Positions 14,871-25,623 of a stretch of DNA of 64,000 nucleotides are shown here, piece by piece. Location of the stretch: NCBI RefSeq assembly GCF_015477765.1, contig NZ_JADLQQ010000004.1:124001-188000 (forward strand), read 5' to 3'. The stretch's first letter is position 1; the number at the start of each line of letters is the position of its first letter. The notes beneath the pieces were generated by a model, which saw only the letters and a list, made by a program, of their open reading frames with translations, searched no databases and was not told the origin of the DNA. The stretch comes from Nocardia transvalensis (GTDB lineage Bacteria; Actinomycetota; Actinomycetes; Mycobacteriales; Mycobacteriaceae). The position numbers and the translations under genes are program-made.

Positions 14871-17374
14871 CCGTTCTCCTGTTCTTGTTGATCAGCCGGC
14901 AGATCTACCACCATCGTCAGTCCTCCACCGGGGGTCGGTTCGGCGTGGACGGTGCCGCCCATGGCCTCCACGAATCCCCGGACCACGGACAGTCCCAGCC
15001 CGACACCGGTGGAGTTGTCCCGATCGCCGAGGCGCTGGAACGGTTCGAACAGTTGGTCCTCCATGCCCGTAGGCACTCCGGGACCGTAATCGACGACGGT
15101 AACCGACACTCGGTCGCCAGTGCGTTCGGCGGTCACCCGAATGGGCGTGTCGTTGGGGGAATAGCGCAGCGCGTTATCGATCAGATTGGCCAGCACCCGC
15201 TCCAGCAGGCCGCTGTCGGCATGCACCGAGACGTCGCCGACCTCCACCTTCACCCGATCCACCCCGGCCCGGCGCACCCCACGGGTGCCCATGCCGACGC
15301 TGACCACCGCCCGGTGCACCACTTCCTCCAGATACACCCGGCGCAGCTGCGGTTTCACCACGCCCACGGCCAGTCGCGACGAGTCCAGCAGATTTCCCAC
15401 CAGGCCGGTGAGCTGGTCGACCGATTCCTCGACGGTTTCCAGCAGTTCGGCGGTGTCCTCGGGGGAGAATTCGACGTCGTCGCTGCGCAGGCTCGACACC
15501 GCCGCCTTGGCCGCCGCCAGCGGGGTGCGCAGGTCGTGGCTGACCGCCGACAGCAGGGCGCGGCGCAGCCGGTCGGCCTCGAGGACTCCGGCCGCGGCCT
15601 GTGCCTCGTCGGCCAGCTGCCGCCGCTGCACGAGTCCGGCGGCTTGATTGGCGACCGCACCGAGCACCAGCCGATCGGCGGGCGACAGCGATGGGCCGCT
15701 CAGTAGCAGCCAATGAGTGTCGTCCCCGGCCTCGATGGCGGCGTCGGCCTCGGCCACCTTCCGCGGCGGATCCTCGCCGACGCAGGCCAGGACCGAGTCG
15801 TCGGTGACGAAGCTGACCGCGCGCTGACCGTAGGTCTCGCGCGCCCGCTCGAGCAGGTCGTGCAGATCCGCGCCGTGCAGGACCGCCCCGGCGAACAGGG
15901 TGAGCAGCTCGGCCTGCCGGGATGCCTGGCGGGCCTCGCGGCGTCGTTTCGCCGAGATGTCGACCAGTGCCGCGACCGCGACCGCGACCATCGCCATCAC
16001 CACGATGGTGAGGAAGTTGTTCAGCTCGGCAACGGTCACGCTGTAGCGGGGGGAGACGAAGAACCAGTTCAGCAGCATGCCGCCGAGTACCGCCGACAGC
16101 GCGGCCGGCGCGACCCCGCCGAGCAGCGACACCCCGATCACGCCGATGAAGTACAGCGCACTCTTCCCGGCCAGATCCAGCGGCCGATCGAGCCAGAAGT
16201 GGCAGACGGCGGTGATCAGCGAGGGCACCGCCAGCGCCACGAGCCACGACGAGAGCTTGTGTTCCCGAGGCATCAGCGAGGACCAGCGGAAACCGCGTTT
16301 GGCCTCCTCATGGGTGACCATGTGCACGTCGATCTTTCCCGACCTCTGCACCACGCTCGACCCGATGCCCTCGTCCAGGATGCGGGCCCAGCGCGACCGC
16401 CGCGAGGTACCCAGCACCAGCTGGGTGGCGTTGACCTGACGGGCGAAGTCGAGCAGCGCGGTGGGCACATCGTCGCTGGTGACCGTGTGCAGGCTGGCAC
16501 CGAGACTGTCGGCCAACTCCCGCAGCCGGGTCAGCCGCTGCGTGGACACCCCGACCAGGCCGTCGCCGCGCACCACATGCACCACGATCAGATCGGCGCT
16601 GGATTTGGTGGCGATGCGGCTGGCCCGGCGCACGATGGTCTCGGACTCCGGGCCGCCGGTGACCGCGACCACCACCCGCTCGCGGGCCTCCCACAGGTCG
16701 GTGATCCGGTGATCGGCCCGGTACTTCGCCAGCGCGGCATCGACCTGATCGGCCAGCCACAGCAGCGCCAATTCCCGTAGCGCCGTGAGGTTTCCGGTGC
16801 GGAAGTAGTTGCGCAGCGCGGCATCGACCTTCTCGGCGGCATAGACGTTGCCGTGAGACAGCCTGCGCCGCAACGCTTCCGGGGTGATGTCGACCAGCTC
16901 CACCTGATCGGCTCCGCGAACCACCCAGTCGGGCACGGTTTCTCGCTGCACCACCCCGGTGATCTGCTCGACCACGTCGTTGAGGCTCTCCAGATGCTGC
17001 ACATTGACCGTGGAGACCACATCGATCCCGGCGCCGAGGATTTCGTGCACGTCCTGCCAGCGCTTCTCGTTCTTCGAACCCGGCACGTTGGTATGCGCGA
17101 GCTCATCGATCAGCACCACCGCGGGCTTGCGCCGCAACACCGCCTCGACATCGAGTTCGGGCATGGTGGCGCCGCGATAGGTCATCATCTTCGGCGGAAT
17201 ACGCTCGATGCCGTCCAGCAGTTCGGCCGTCTTCTTGCGCCCGTGTGTCTCCACCACCGCGGCGACCACGTCGCGACCGCGCTCGAGACGCCGATGGGCT
17301 TCGGCCAGCATCGCGTACGTCTTGCCCACACCTGGCGCGGCACCGAGGTATATCCGTAGTTGCCCGCGTTTCAC
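14867..17374 (-). CDS. kdpD: KdpD, potassium sensor histidine kinase
   Basis: An 835-residue sensor kinase. The N-terminal KdpD domain carries Walker A GAAPGVGKT (11-19) and LIDELAHTN. A USP-like domain spans about 235-355. Four close membrane spans lie at about 375-480. A GAF-like region comes next, then the histidine box SAVSHDLRTPLAAA and the ATPase motifs NLIDNALRYSP, DYGPGVP and GVGLGLSVV. It senses low potassium or ionic strength and phosphorylates KdpE. GTG 17374 is chosen because the protein then begins MKRGQLRIYLGAAPGVGK, the family start; the open frame upstream is non-coding. The start overlaps the stop of a small membrane-protein gene (GTGA). Confidence 0.95.
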   Translation of the reverse strand: MKRGQLRIYLGAAPGVGKTYAMLAEAHRRLERGRDVVAAVVETHGRKKTAELLDGIERIPPKMMTYRGATMPELDVEAVLRRKPAVVLIDELAHTNVPGSKNEKRWQDVHEILGAGIDVVSTVNVQHLESLNDVVEQITGVVQRETVPDWVVRGADQVELVDITPEALRRRLSHGNVYAAEKVDAALRNYFRTGNLTALRELALLWLADQVDAALAKYRADHRITDLWEARERVVVAVTGGPESETIVRRASRIATKSSADLIVVHVVRGDGLVGVSTQRLTRLRELADSLGASLHTVTSDDVPTALLDFARQVNATQLVLGTSRRSRWARILDEGIGSSVVQRSGKIDVHMVTHEEAKRGFRWSSLMPREHKLSSWLVALAVPSLITAVCHFWLDRPLDLAGKSALYFIGVIGVSLLGGVAPAALSAVLGGMLLNWFFVSPRYSVTVAELNNFLTIVVMAMVAVAVAALVDISAKRRREARQASRQAELLTLFAGAVLHGADLHDLLERARETYGQRAVSFVTDDSVLACVGEDPPRKVAEADAAIEAGDDTHWLLLSGPSLSPADRLVLGAVANQAAGLVQRRQLADEAQAAAGVLEADRLRRALLSAVSHDLRTPLAAAKAAVSSLRSDDVEFSPEDTAELLETVEESVDQLTGLVGNLLDSSRLAVGVVKPQLRRVYLEEVVHRAVVSVGMGTRGVRRAGVDRVKVEVGDVSVHADSGLLERVLANLIDNALRYSPNDTPIRVTAERTGDRVSVTVVDYGPGVPTGMEDQLFEPFQRLGDRDNSTGVGLGLSVVRGFVEAMGGTVHAEPTPGGGLTMVVDLPADQQEQENG

Positions 17375-17520
17375 TCGTCCATCATCGCGCGTGGGGGCCG
17401 TTGCGAGTCTCGCGGCACGCGCGCCCTGGTAGGCGCATTCGCGGTGGAGATCAGGCGCAGCACGAGCGCGCAGCACAGGAAGCCGAGAATCACACTCAGC
17501 GTGACCGCGAAATCCGGCAC
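17371..17520 (-). CDS. small single-span membrane protein coupled to kdpD
   Basis: A 49-residue protein with one clear membrane span (FAVTLSVILGFLCCALVLRLI) and a basic cytosolic tail (RARVPRDSQRPPRA). GTG 17520 has an AAGGAG ribosome site six bases away; ATG 17526 would sit on the site itself. Its stop overlaps the kdpD GTG (GTGA), strong evidence that it is translated with kdpD. I do not recognise the family. Its position suggests a small partner of KdpD or of the Kdp pump. Coding is inferred from start signal, overlap and hydrophobicity. Confidence 0.6.
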   Translation of the reverse strand: MPDFAVTLSVILGFLCCALVLRLISTANAPTRARVPRDSQRPPRAMMDE

Positions 17521-17612
17521 CGTCATCTCCTTGGTCGTCGGGCATCGGCCGCCATGCGTGGCGCGGCCGAACATCACACTGTCTACCGCCGTCCGCGCGT
17601 CGGCCGTCGGTC

Positions 17613-17760
17613 TTGACGGCTTCTTGACGGGGAGGGTCTGGACCTTTACGCGCCGGATGCGACACGCCGGGAACACCCGTAAGTGGGGCATCAATGCGAC
17701 CGTTCGAGACGCTAAGAAGACGTCAAGAACCTCGAACCTGACAGATTTTGACGCTTGACT
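17613..17760. promoter_or_regulatory. kdp divergent control region with repeated TTGACG boxes
   Basis: The 290-base gap between the leftward and rightward kdp operons holds TTGACGG at 17613-17619 and 17624-17630 (11 bp apart, one helical turn). It also holds an inverted copy, CGTCAAGAA, at 17721-17729, then TTGACG at 17748-17753 and TTGACT at 17755-17760. Direct repeats on one helix face suit an OmpR-type regulator such as KdpE, but some could be -35 boxes. No confident -10 was identified. Confidence 0.4.
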
Positions 17761-17810
17761 CACTGCGGCGCATCACGAGTGCGCTTTATTTACAGAGAGG
17801 TTTTCCACAC

Positions 17811-17894
17811 ATGTCTGTCGTGGTGTTCACGGTGCTGACCGTGGCGATCTTCGCCGTGCTCGGTGTGATCCAGCGGGGAGTGGAGCGGCTGTGA
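17811..17894 (+). CDS. 27-residue membrane microprotein upstream of kdpF
   Basis: ATG 17811 opens a 27-residue peptide: a hydrophobic span VVVFTVLTVAIFAVLGVI followed by QRGVERL. An AGAGAGG ribosome site lies upstream. Its TGA overlaps the GTG of kdpF (shared GTGA), so the two are coupled and it is the first gene of the kdp pump operon. It is distinct from KdpF, which follows. It could be a second small subunit or stabiliser of KdpFABC, or a regulatory leader peptide; family not recognised with certainty. Confidence 0.7.
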   Translation: MSVVVFTVLTVAIFAVLGVIQRGVERL

Positions 17895-17977
17895 CCCAGA
17901 ACGTCATCGGTCTCGTGCTGGCCGTCGGCGTCGCCCTGTATCTGGTGGCGGCGCTGCTGTTCCCGGAAAGGTTCTAG
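17891..17977 (+). CDS. kdpF: KdpF, small subunit of the Kdp potassium pump
   Basis: A 28-residue, one-span peptide (GTG start; NVIGLVLAVGVALYLVAALL then FPERF). Length, position directly before kdpA and the xxALLFPExF ending match KdpF, the lipid-like stabilising subunit of the KdpABC complex. It overlaps the preceding microprotein by four bases and ends one base before the kdpA GTG. It is short enough to be missed by automatic annotation. Confidence 0.88.
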   Translation: MTQNVIGLVLAVGVALYLVAALLFPERF

Positions 17978-19650
17978 GTGACCACGACTACTGCGGGGAT
18001 CGTCTTCGCGGCGGCCCTGATCATCGCGCTCGCCGTCGTCCACATTCCGCTCGGCGACTACATGTATCGGGTGTACTCGAGCGATAAGCACACTCGCGCC
18101 GAGCGCGTCATCTATCGCGTCATCGGCGTGCAGCCGGGGGTCGAACAGACGTGGGCGGTGTATGCCCGCAGCGTGCTGGCCTTCTCGGCGGTCGGCGTGC
18201 TGTTCCTGTTTTTCCTGCAGTTGGTGCAGGGCAAGCTGCCGCTGCATCTGCCCGGCCCGGGCACGCCGATGACCGCCGACCTGGCGTGGAATACGGCCAT
18301 CAGCTTCGTGACGAATACGAACTGGCAGAACTACGCGGGCGATTCGACGCTGGGCCATGTCGTGCAGATGTGCGGGCTGGCGGTGCAGAACTTCGTCTCC
18401 GCCGCCACGGGCATGGCCGTGGCTATCGCGCTGGTGCGCGGCTTCGCCCGGCGCCACACCAACGATCTGGGCAACTTCTGGGTGGATCTGGTGAGGGGAA
18501 CCATCCGCATTCTGTTGCCCATCGCGTTCGTGTTCGCGATCGTGCTGATCGCCGGTGGCGTGATCCAGAACTTCCACGTGTACGACCAGGTCGCACAGAC
18601 CGTCGGCAATACGGGCACGCAGACCCTGCCCGGCGGGCCGGTCGCCAGCCAGGAGGTCATCAAGGAGCTGGGCACCAACGGTGGCGGCTTCTTCAACGTG
18701 AACTCCTCGCACCCGTTCGAGAACCCCACCACCTGGACGAACTTCATCGAGATCTTCCTGCTGCTGGTGATCAGCTTCTCGCTGCCGCGCACGTTCGGGC
18801 GCATGGTGGGCAGCACCAAGCAGGGGTTCGCGATCGTGTCGGTGATGGCCGTGCTGGCGCTGGTGAGCGTGACGCTGACCAACTTCTTCCAGCTCCGTCA
18901 CCACGGCACCGTGCCCACGGCGGTCGGCGCCGCGATGGAGGGCGTCGAAACCCGTTTCGGCGTCTCGAATTCCGCGACGTTCGCCGCCTCCACGACACTG
19001 ACCTCCACCGGTGCGGTGGACTCCGCGCACGACTCCTACACCAGCCTGGGCGGGCTGTGGCCGCTGTTCAACATGCAACTCGGCGAGGTCGCGCCCGGCG
19101 GTGTCGGTTCCGGCCTGTACGGCATGCTGATCCTGGCCGTGATCACGGTTTTCGTGGCCGGGTTGATGGTGGGCCGCACGCCCGAATACCTCGGCAAGAA
19201 GATCACGCCCCGCGAGATCAAGTTGGCCGCAGCCTATTTCCTGGTCAGTCCGCTGATCGTTTTGGTGGGCACGGCGATTGCCATGGCGCTGCCCGGTGAG
19301 CGTGCCGCGATGGCGAATACCGGGCCGCACGGGTTGACCGAGGTGCTCTACGCATTCACCTCCGCGGCCAACAACAACGGGTCGGCCTTCGCCGGTCTGA
19401 GCGGTAACACCGTCTGGTGGAATACCGCGCTCGGCCTGGCCATGGCGCTCGGCCGGTTCATTCCGATCATTCTCGTTCTCGCACTTGCCGGTTCGCTGGC
19501 GCAGCAGGGCCACACCCCGGAGTCCATCGGCACGCTTCCGACGCATCGGCCGCAGTTCGTCGGCATGGTCGTCGGCGTGACGCTCATCCTGGTCGCCCTC
19601 ACCTTCCTGCCCGCGCTGGCGCTCGGGCCGCTCGCCGAAGGAATCCACTC

Positions 19651-19654
<4 letters not shown>
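17978..19654 (+). CDS. kdpA: KdpA, potassium-binding channel subunit
   Basis: A 558-residue integral membrane subunit with about ten spans that selects and carries K+ for the Kdp pump. The four pore-loop-like regions are visible as [12 protein letters not shown] (around residue 110), [18 protein letters not shown] (around 232), the [14 protein letters not shown] region (around 352) and [14 protein letters not shown] (around 458). GTG 17978 follows the kdpF stop directly. The stop overlaps the kdpB ATG (ATGA). Confidence 0.96.
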
Positions 19655-21804
<2,150 letters not shown>

Positions 21805-21805
21805 T

Positions 21806-22714
21806 ATGCGCATGTCAACCTGGATCCGGCAACACACCGCGGCGCTGCGTGCGCTGCTCGTGCTCACGGTGATCACCGGAATCGCCTATCCCGCGGTCGT
21901 TTTCGCGGTCGCTCAGCTGCCCGGCCTGCACGACAAGGCGGAGGGTTCGCTGGTGAAGCAGGACGGCAGGATCGTCGGCTCGCGCCTGATCGGGCAGGCG
22001 TTCACCGACGGTAAGGGCAATGCCCTGGTCCAGTATTTCCAGAGCCGCCCGTCGAATTCGGCGCCGTCGGACGGCAGCATTCCCGACGGCTACGACGCGA
22101 CCAACTCCGCCTTCGGCAATATGGGCCCGGAGAGCATCGTCGACACCCTCGACCCGGACCCGTCCAAGACGAAGCTGAGCCTGCTGTCGACGGTGTGCTC
22201 GCGGAGTAAGGCAGTCGGTGAGCGTGAAGGGGTTTCGGGCGCCCGCCCGTTCTGCACCCCGGACGGCGTCGGCGCGGTCCTGTCGGTCATCGGCCCGCGA
22301 GATGCGCACGGCACGGTCGTGAAGCCCACCAAGGTGGTCAGCCTCAACGAGGCCTGCCCGGCCAAGCCGTTCCTGGACGCCTACAAGGGCGTGAAGGTGG
22401 ACTGTGCGGTGCCGGGGGAGGACTACTCGACGGGCCAGATCGTTCCGATCCCCGGTGACGCATCCTCCGACACCCCCGTCCCCGCCGATGCGGTGACGGC
22501 CTCGGCGTCGGGCCTGGACCCGAACATCTCTCCGGAGTATGCGGCGATCCAAACGGCACGAGTCGCCAAGGCGCGCGGAATCTCCGAGGCCCAGGTCCGC
22601 ACCCTGGTCGAGGCCCACACCTACAAGCGCGACCTCGGGTTCCTGGGCGAGCCCCGGGTAAATGTCCTCGAACTGAACCTGGATTTGGACAAGCAGTACC
22701 CGTTCCAGGGCTGA
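21806..22714 (+). CDS. kdpC: KdpC, periplasmic-side subunit with a large insertion
   Basis: KdpC stabilises the KdpAB complex. The N-terminal span (LRALLVLTVITGIAYPAVVFAVA, ~15-38) and first half through SNSAPSDGS...NMGPES (~115) are typical. The second half restarts at PADAVTASASGLDPNISPEYA (~233) and runs to the end. At 302 residues it is roughly 100 longer than usual KdpC (~190-200). The extra ~110 residues between GPES and PADAV contain four cysteines (VCSRSK, FCTPDG, EACPAK, DCAVPG), likely two disulfides outside the membrane. It starts one base after the kdpB stop; ATG 21812 is an alternative. Confidence 0.92.
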   Translation: MRMSTWIRQHTAALRALLVLTVITGIAYPAVVFAVAQLPGLHDKAEGSLVKQDGRIVGSRLIGQAFTDGKGNALVQYFQSRPSNSAPSDGSIPDGYDATNSAFGNMGPESIVDTLDPDPSKTKLSLLSTVCSRSKAVGEREGVSGARPFCTPDGVGAVLSVIGPRDAHGTVVKPTKVVSLNEACPAKPFLDAYKGVKVDCAVPGEDYSTGQIVPIPGDASSDTPVPADAVTASASGLDPNISPEYAAIQTARVAKARGISEAQVRTLVEAHTYKRDLGFLGEPRVNVLELNLDLDKQYPFQG

Positions 22715-22733
22715 ATCGCGCAGACGCGAGGCC

Positions 22734-22756
22734 CGCCTCCCCGAAAGGGGGAGGCG
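22734..22756. terminator. hairpin terminator after kdpC
   Basis: A perfect 9-bp stem, CGCCTCCCC (22734-22742) and GGGGAGGCG (22748-22756), with loop GAAAG. It lies 19 bases after the kdpC stop and before the stop of the convergent wHTH gene, so it could serve both. A TTTG follows, with no long T-tract. Confidence 0.7.
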
Positions 22757-22789
22757 GCCCTCGCTTTGTGTCCCGCGTGGAGCAGTCGG

Positions 22790-23095
22790 TCAGCCGCCGT
22801 ACAGCGCTTCCCAGACATCGAATTTGGACAGGTTGTGGACAACGGTCGCGCCGGCGAGGGTCAGCCGCAGGACCCCGGGGATGCCGTCGGTGGTGTCCCA
22901 ACTGCCCGACGCTTCGGTGTAGATCAGCCCATGAACGGCGAGCATTCGGAGTGTGCGGCCGAGTTCCCGGCTCGGCATGGCGGCCGCGAGCTCGCGCGCG
23001 GTGCGCGGATGGGCCGCGAGGGCATCGAGCACCTCCACGGCGTAGCGATGCCTCACCAGTTCACGGAGCCGAGAGAGATCTGGGTGCTCGTCCAT
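22790..23095 (-). CDS. small winged-helix DNA-binding protein
   Basis: A 101-residue protein that looks like a compact HxlR/ArsR-type winged helix. It has a helix RLRELVRHRYAVEVLDALAAHP, then RTARELAAAMPSRELGRTLRMLAVHGLIY as a helix-turn-helix, then a wing ASGSWDTTDGIPGVLRLTLAG, and a C-terminal helix. It is probably a transcriptional regulator of unknown target. Its ATG lies one base after the stop of the 55-residue gene upstream, so the two form a pair. No ligand-binding cysteines or histidines stand out. Confidence 0.75.
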   Translation of the reverse strand: MDEHPDLSRLRELVRHRYAVEVLDALAAHPRTARELAAAMPSRELGRTLRMLAVHGLIYTEASGSWDTTDGIPGVLRLTLAGATVVHNLSKFDVWEALYGG

Positions 23096-23096
23096 G

Positions 23097-23264
23097 TCAG
23101 TCGTGCTGCTCGAGGAGTACCAGCAGGCCGTCGACCGCGGCCAAGGAAGACCATTGGTCGCGGTAGACGAGGCCGGGGTGCCGGTCGGATCGCGCTATGA
23201 ACGCGGAGTCCGACGGCGACCAGTGGACGTGGCACGACGACAGAGAGACCTTGCCGTTCGTCAT
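23097..23264 (-). CDS. 55-residue hypothetical protein paired with a wHTH regulator
   Basis: A short protein starting MTNGKVSLSSCHVHWSPS and ending DQWSSLAAVDGLLVLLEQHD. It has no membrane span or signal peptide. Its stop is one base before the start of the downstream wHTH gene, which suggests translational coupling and perhaps a joint role (antagonist or cofactor). ATG 23264 is chosen over the 78-residue version because the extra N-terminus has no coding character. I do not recognise the family. Confidence 0.5.
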   Translation of the reverse strand: MTNGKVSLSSCHVHWSPSDSAFIARSDRHPGLVYRDQWSSLAAVDGLLVLLEQHD

Positions 23265-23418
23265 CGCTATGTCACCAACCTCTTGCACTCGGTCGTTTCC
23301 GGAATATCCATTCAACGCCCGCCCCGCCCCCACACCCTGCGCATTTACGCTTCCTCTACTACGCAGGCCGTAGTCTTTCCGCGGTCTTGGCGGGTACGGT
23401 CACACGCGCATTCCGGCG

Positions 23419-23442
23419 CGGCGCTCCCGAGCCGGAGCGCCG
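23419..23442 (-). terminator. hairpin downstream of the methyltransferase gene
   Basis: A perfect 9-bp stem CGGCGCTCC (23419-23427) and GGAGCGCCG (23434-23442) with a six-base loop, starting 17 bases after the stop of the minus-strand methyltransferase gene. No T-tract. Confidence 0.5.
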
Positions 23443-23458
23443 GTCAGGGGCTGGGTTC

Positions 23459-24271
23459 TCAGAAGGTGAAGCGGAAGACTCGGATCCAGTCGCGGAGGGC
23501 GGGGATTCGGGTCAGGAGGCGGTAGAGGGTGCGGTAGGCGGGGTGGGGGATTCGGGGGTATTGCGGGACTATGGCTGCGGTGTCCGCGTGGGTCAGGCGG
23601 GGGTTCCACTGTTCGACGACGCGTCCGTCCTCGATGGCCGTCGAGTAGGCGGGGTAGCTGGTCAGGCGGCTCGGAATGCGTTGGAGGAAGCGGGTCATTC
23701 CGGCCGAGACCCCGTCGAACAGGAGTTCTCCGGCGGGAAATCGGTCCGTAATCCGTTGCAGGAGTAGGCGGATGTCGGGTTCGTCGAGGTACATGAGGAC
23801 GCCCTCGGCGATGATCAGAACTGGATTCTCGGCGGGGATCTCGGTCAACCAGTCCGGATCGGTGACCGAGGACGGCAGCATCCGGTAGCGGTCGGTCTCC
23901 TCGTAGAGCTTGCGCCGGAGGTCGATCACGTCGGGGAAGTCGACATCGAACCAGCGCACGCCCTCCGGGAGCGCCAGCCGCAACGGCCGGCTGTCCAGGC
24001 CGCAACCGAGCTGAACCACTGTCGCATCGGGATGTCTCCGCAGGAAATCGCCGGCCCACTCGTCGAACTGTCTGGCCCGCACCGCCACCAGAAACCGGTT
24101 ACCGGCGGTCCATTTCAACTTCCCGAAGTTGTAGTCGATCCGGTCGACCGCCTCGGCCGCCGCGCGATCCCCGAGGATCGGCTCCTTCTCCCGGCTGTCC
24201 AACGCCCTCAGATACAGCGTCACCAACATGGTGGACTGCACCCCGCCGAGCTCGACCTTCCCTGTCGTCAT
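23459..24271 (-). CDS. class I SAM-dependent methyltransferase, Ppm1/LCMT type
   Basis: A 270-residue methyltransferase resembling the leucine-carboxyl-methyltransferase-like (TcmP/Ppm1) group common in actinobacterial secondary metabolism. SAM motif I reads VVQLGCGLDSRPLRL (around residue 82), followed by the acidic WFDVDFPDVIDLRRKL and the later VLIIAEGVLMYLDE. The N-terminal GGVQSTMLVTLYLRALDS and the substrate motif YNFGKLKW are typical. ATG 24271 (MTTGKVELGG) is chosen over the in-frame ATG 24313. Substrate unknown; no biosynthetic genes flank it. Confidence 0.8.
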   Translation of the reverse strand: MTTGKVELGGVQSTMLVTLYLRALDSREKEPILGDRAAAEAVDRIDYNFGKLKWTAGNRFLVAVRARQFDEWAGDFLRRHPDATVVQLGCGLDSRPLRLALPEGVRWFDVDFPDVIDLRRKLYEETDRYRMLPSSVTDPDWLTEIPAENPVLIIAEGVLMYLDEPDIRLLLQRITDRFPAGELLFDGVSAGMTRFLQRIPSRLTSYPAYSTAIEDGRVVEQWNPRLTHADTAAIVPQYPRIPHPAYRTLYRLLTRIPALRDWIRVFRFTF

Positions 24272-24396
24272 GCTCCACCCCTCTGCGATCCGCGGTGTAT
24301 CCCATCTCGTCACATGGTGTCGACATCACCAGTGTGCTCCCGGAATCCGGCGAGCAGGATGCGGAATCATCGGGCGTAGAGGGGATGTGACGGCGC

Positions 24397-25623
24397 TCAG
24401 CGCAGGGCGCTACCGGCCAGCCACTCGTCCCACGGAATTGTCCAGTCGCCGTTGTTCCATGACGCCTGGGCCGGGCCGGTGGTGTTGCGGATCTCCACCA
24501 CGTCGCCGGGGAGTGACCAGTTGTAGAACCATTTGGCGTTGTCGCCGTTGAGGTTCAGGCAGCCGTGGGAGGTGTTGGTGTTGCCCTGGGCCCAGACCGT
24601 GGAATCGAGTTGGTGCAGATAGATTCCGTCGCCGCTGATGCGGGTGGCCCAGGGGATGGCCTCCTTGTAGCCGAGCCGGGAGTTGACCGGCAGGCCGTAG
24701 GTGGAGGAGTCCATGATCACCGGGTTGCCCTTGTCCTGCACGGTGTAGATGCCGGCGGGGGTGTTGAAGTAGATGGTCTTGTTGCCGACCACCTCGCTGC
24801 CGCCGCGGCCCATCGAGGTGGGCATCGAGCGGATCAGCTTGCCGTTCTCGTAGACATCGACCATGTGGGTGTTGTCGTCGGCGATGGAGACGTGCGACGG
24901 GCCGATGGTGAAGGAGGTCTTGGCATCCTCCTGCCCGTACAGGCCGTTGCCCAGCTGCTGGCCGTAGATCTTGGCCTGCACGGTCACCTTCGTGCCTGGT
25001 GCCCAATACTTCTCCGGGCGCCAGTGCGCATTGCGCTTGTCCAGCCAGTACCAGGAGCCCTGCACCGGTGGATCGGCGGTGACCTGCAGCCGCTTCTCGG
25101 CGGCCGCCTTGTCGGGGATGTCCTCGTCGAAGTGCGCGACGATCACCGTGCCGACGCCGTAGGTGGCGCCCTCGGCGAGCGGCTGGCCGCCGGTTGTGGT
25201 CAGATACAGCTTGGTCTGATTGCTCGGGGTGAGGGTCGAGAACGAGGCCTTCGTCGGGCCGGTCGGGCCGGTGACGGAGATTCCCTGCGCGGTGACGGTG
25301 TAGGTATGATCGTATCCAAGCGGACCGGTCGGTTTCCAAGCCGTCTTGTCCGGGGTCAGAATGCCCTCGACGGGCTTGCCCTGCTCGTTCTCCATGGTGA
25401 CCGAGGTCAGGATTCCGTCGGAGGCGCTCACCTCGATCTTGCCCAGCGGGTCGACGTCCTTGCTGCCGTCCCCCGGCGTCACCGCGATGACGGGTCCCGC
25501 CGGGCCGGGAGCCTCGGGCGCCGATTTCGACGCTGTTCCCGACGAAGATGAGCACGCGGCCATCAGCATCGTCACCAGGGCGAAGCCCAGGGCAATACTG
25601 AATCGGCAGCGGCGACCTGACAT
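24397..25623 (-). CDS. L,D-transpeptidase lipoprotein (LdtMt2-like)
   Basis: A 408-residue enzyme that makes 3-3 cross-links in peptidoglycan and can anchor proteins to it. The signal peptide ends in a lipobox (LMAAC, ~residues 19-23), so it is a lipoprotein on the outer face of the membrane. Two Ig-like domains (about 45-255) are followed by the YkuD catalytic domain with YLHQLDS and SHGCLNLNGDNAKWFY; the catalytic cysteine is residue 355, close to Cys354 of LdtMt2. The C-terminal WTIPWDEWLAGSALR is also LdtMt2-like. Such enzymes resist most beta-lactams except carbapenems. Confidence 0.92.
   Translation of the reverse strand: MSGRRCRFSIALGFALVTMLMAACSSSSGTASKSAPEAPGPAGPVIAVTPGDGSKDVDPLGKIEVSASDGILTSVTMENEQGKPVEGILTPDKTAWKPTGPLGYDHTYTVTAQGISVTGPTGPTKASFSTLTPSNQTKLYLTTTGGQPLAEGATYGVGTVIVAHFDEDIPDKAAAEKRLQVTADPPVQGSWYWLDKRNAHWRPEKYWAPGTKVTVQAKIYGQQLGNGLYGQEDAKTSFTIGPSHVSIADDNTHMVDVYENGKLIRSMPTSMGRGGSEVVGNKTIYFNTPAGIYTVQDKGNPVIMDSSTYGLPVNSRLGYKEAIPWATRISGDGIYLHQLDSTVWAQGNTNTSHGCLNLNGDNAKWFYNWSLPGDVVEIRNTTGPAQASWNNGDWTIPWDEWLAGSALR

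Noticed and set aside
17786-19648. 620-codon open frame on the minus strand across kdpA
   Set aside because: It is antisense to a clear kdpA gene, its composition is His/Arg/Gln/Asp-rich as in GC-skewed shadow frames, and no motif or start signal was seen.
23696-23716. ATTCCGGCCGAGA inside the methyltransferase gene, like the ATTCCGGC element
   Set aside because: Only the left arm and part of the spacer match; the right arm GCCGGAA is missing.
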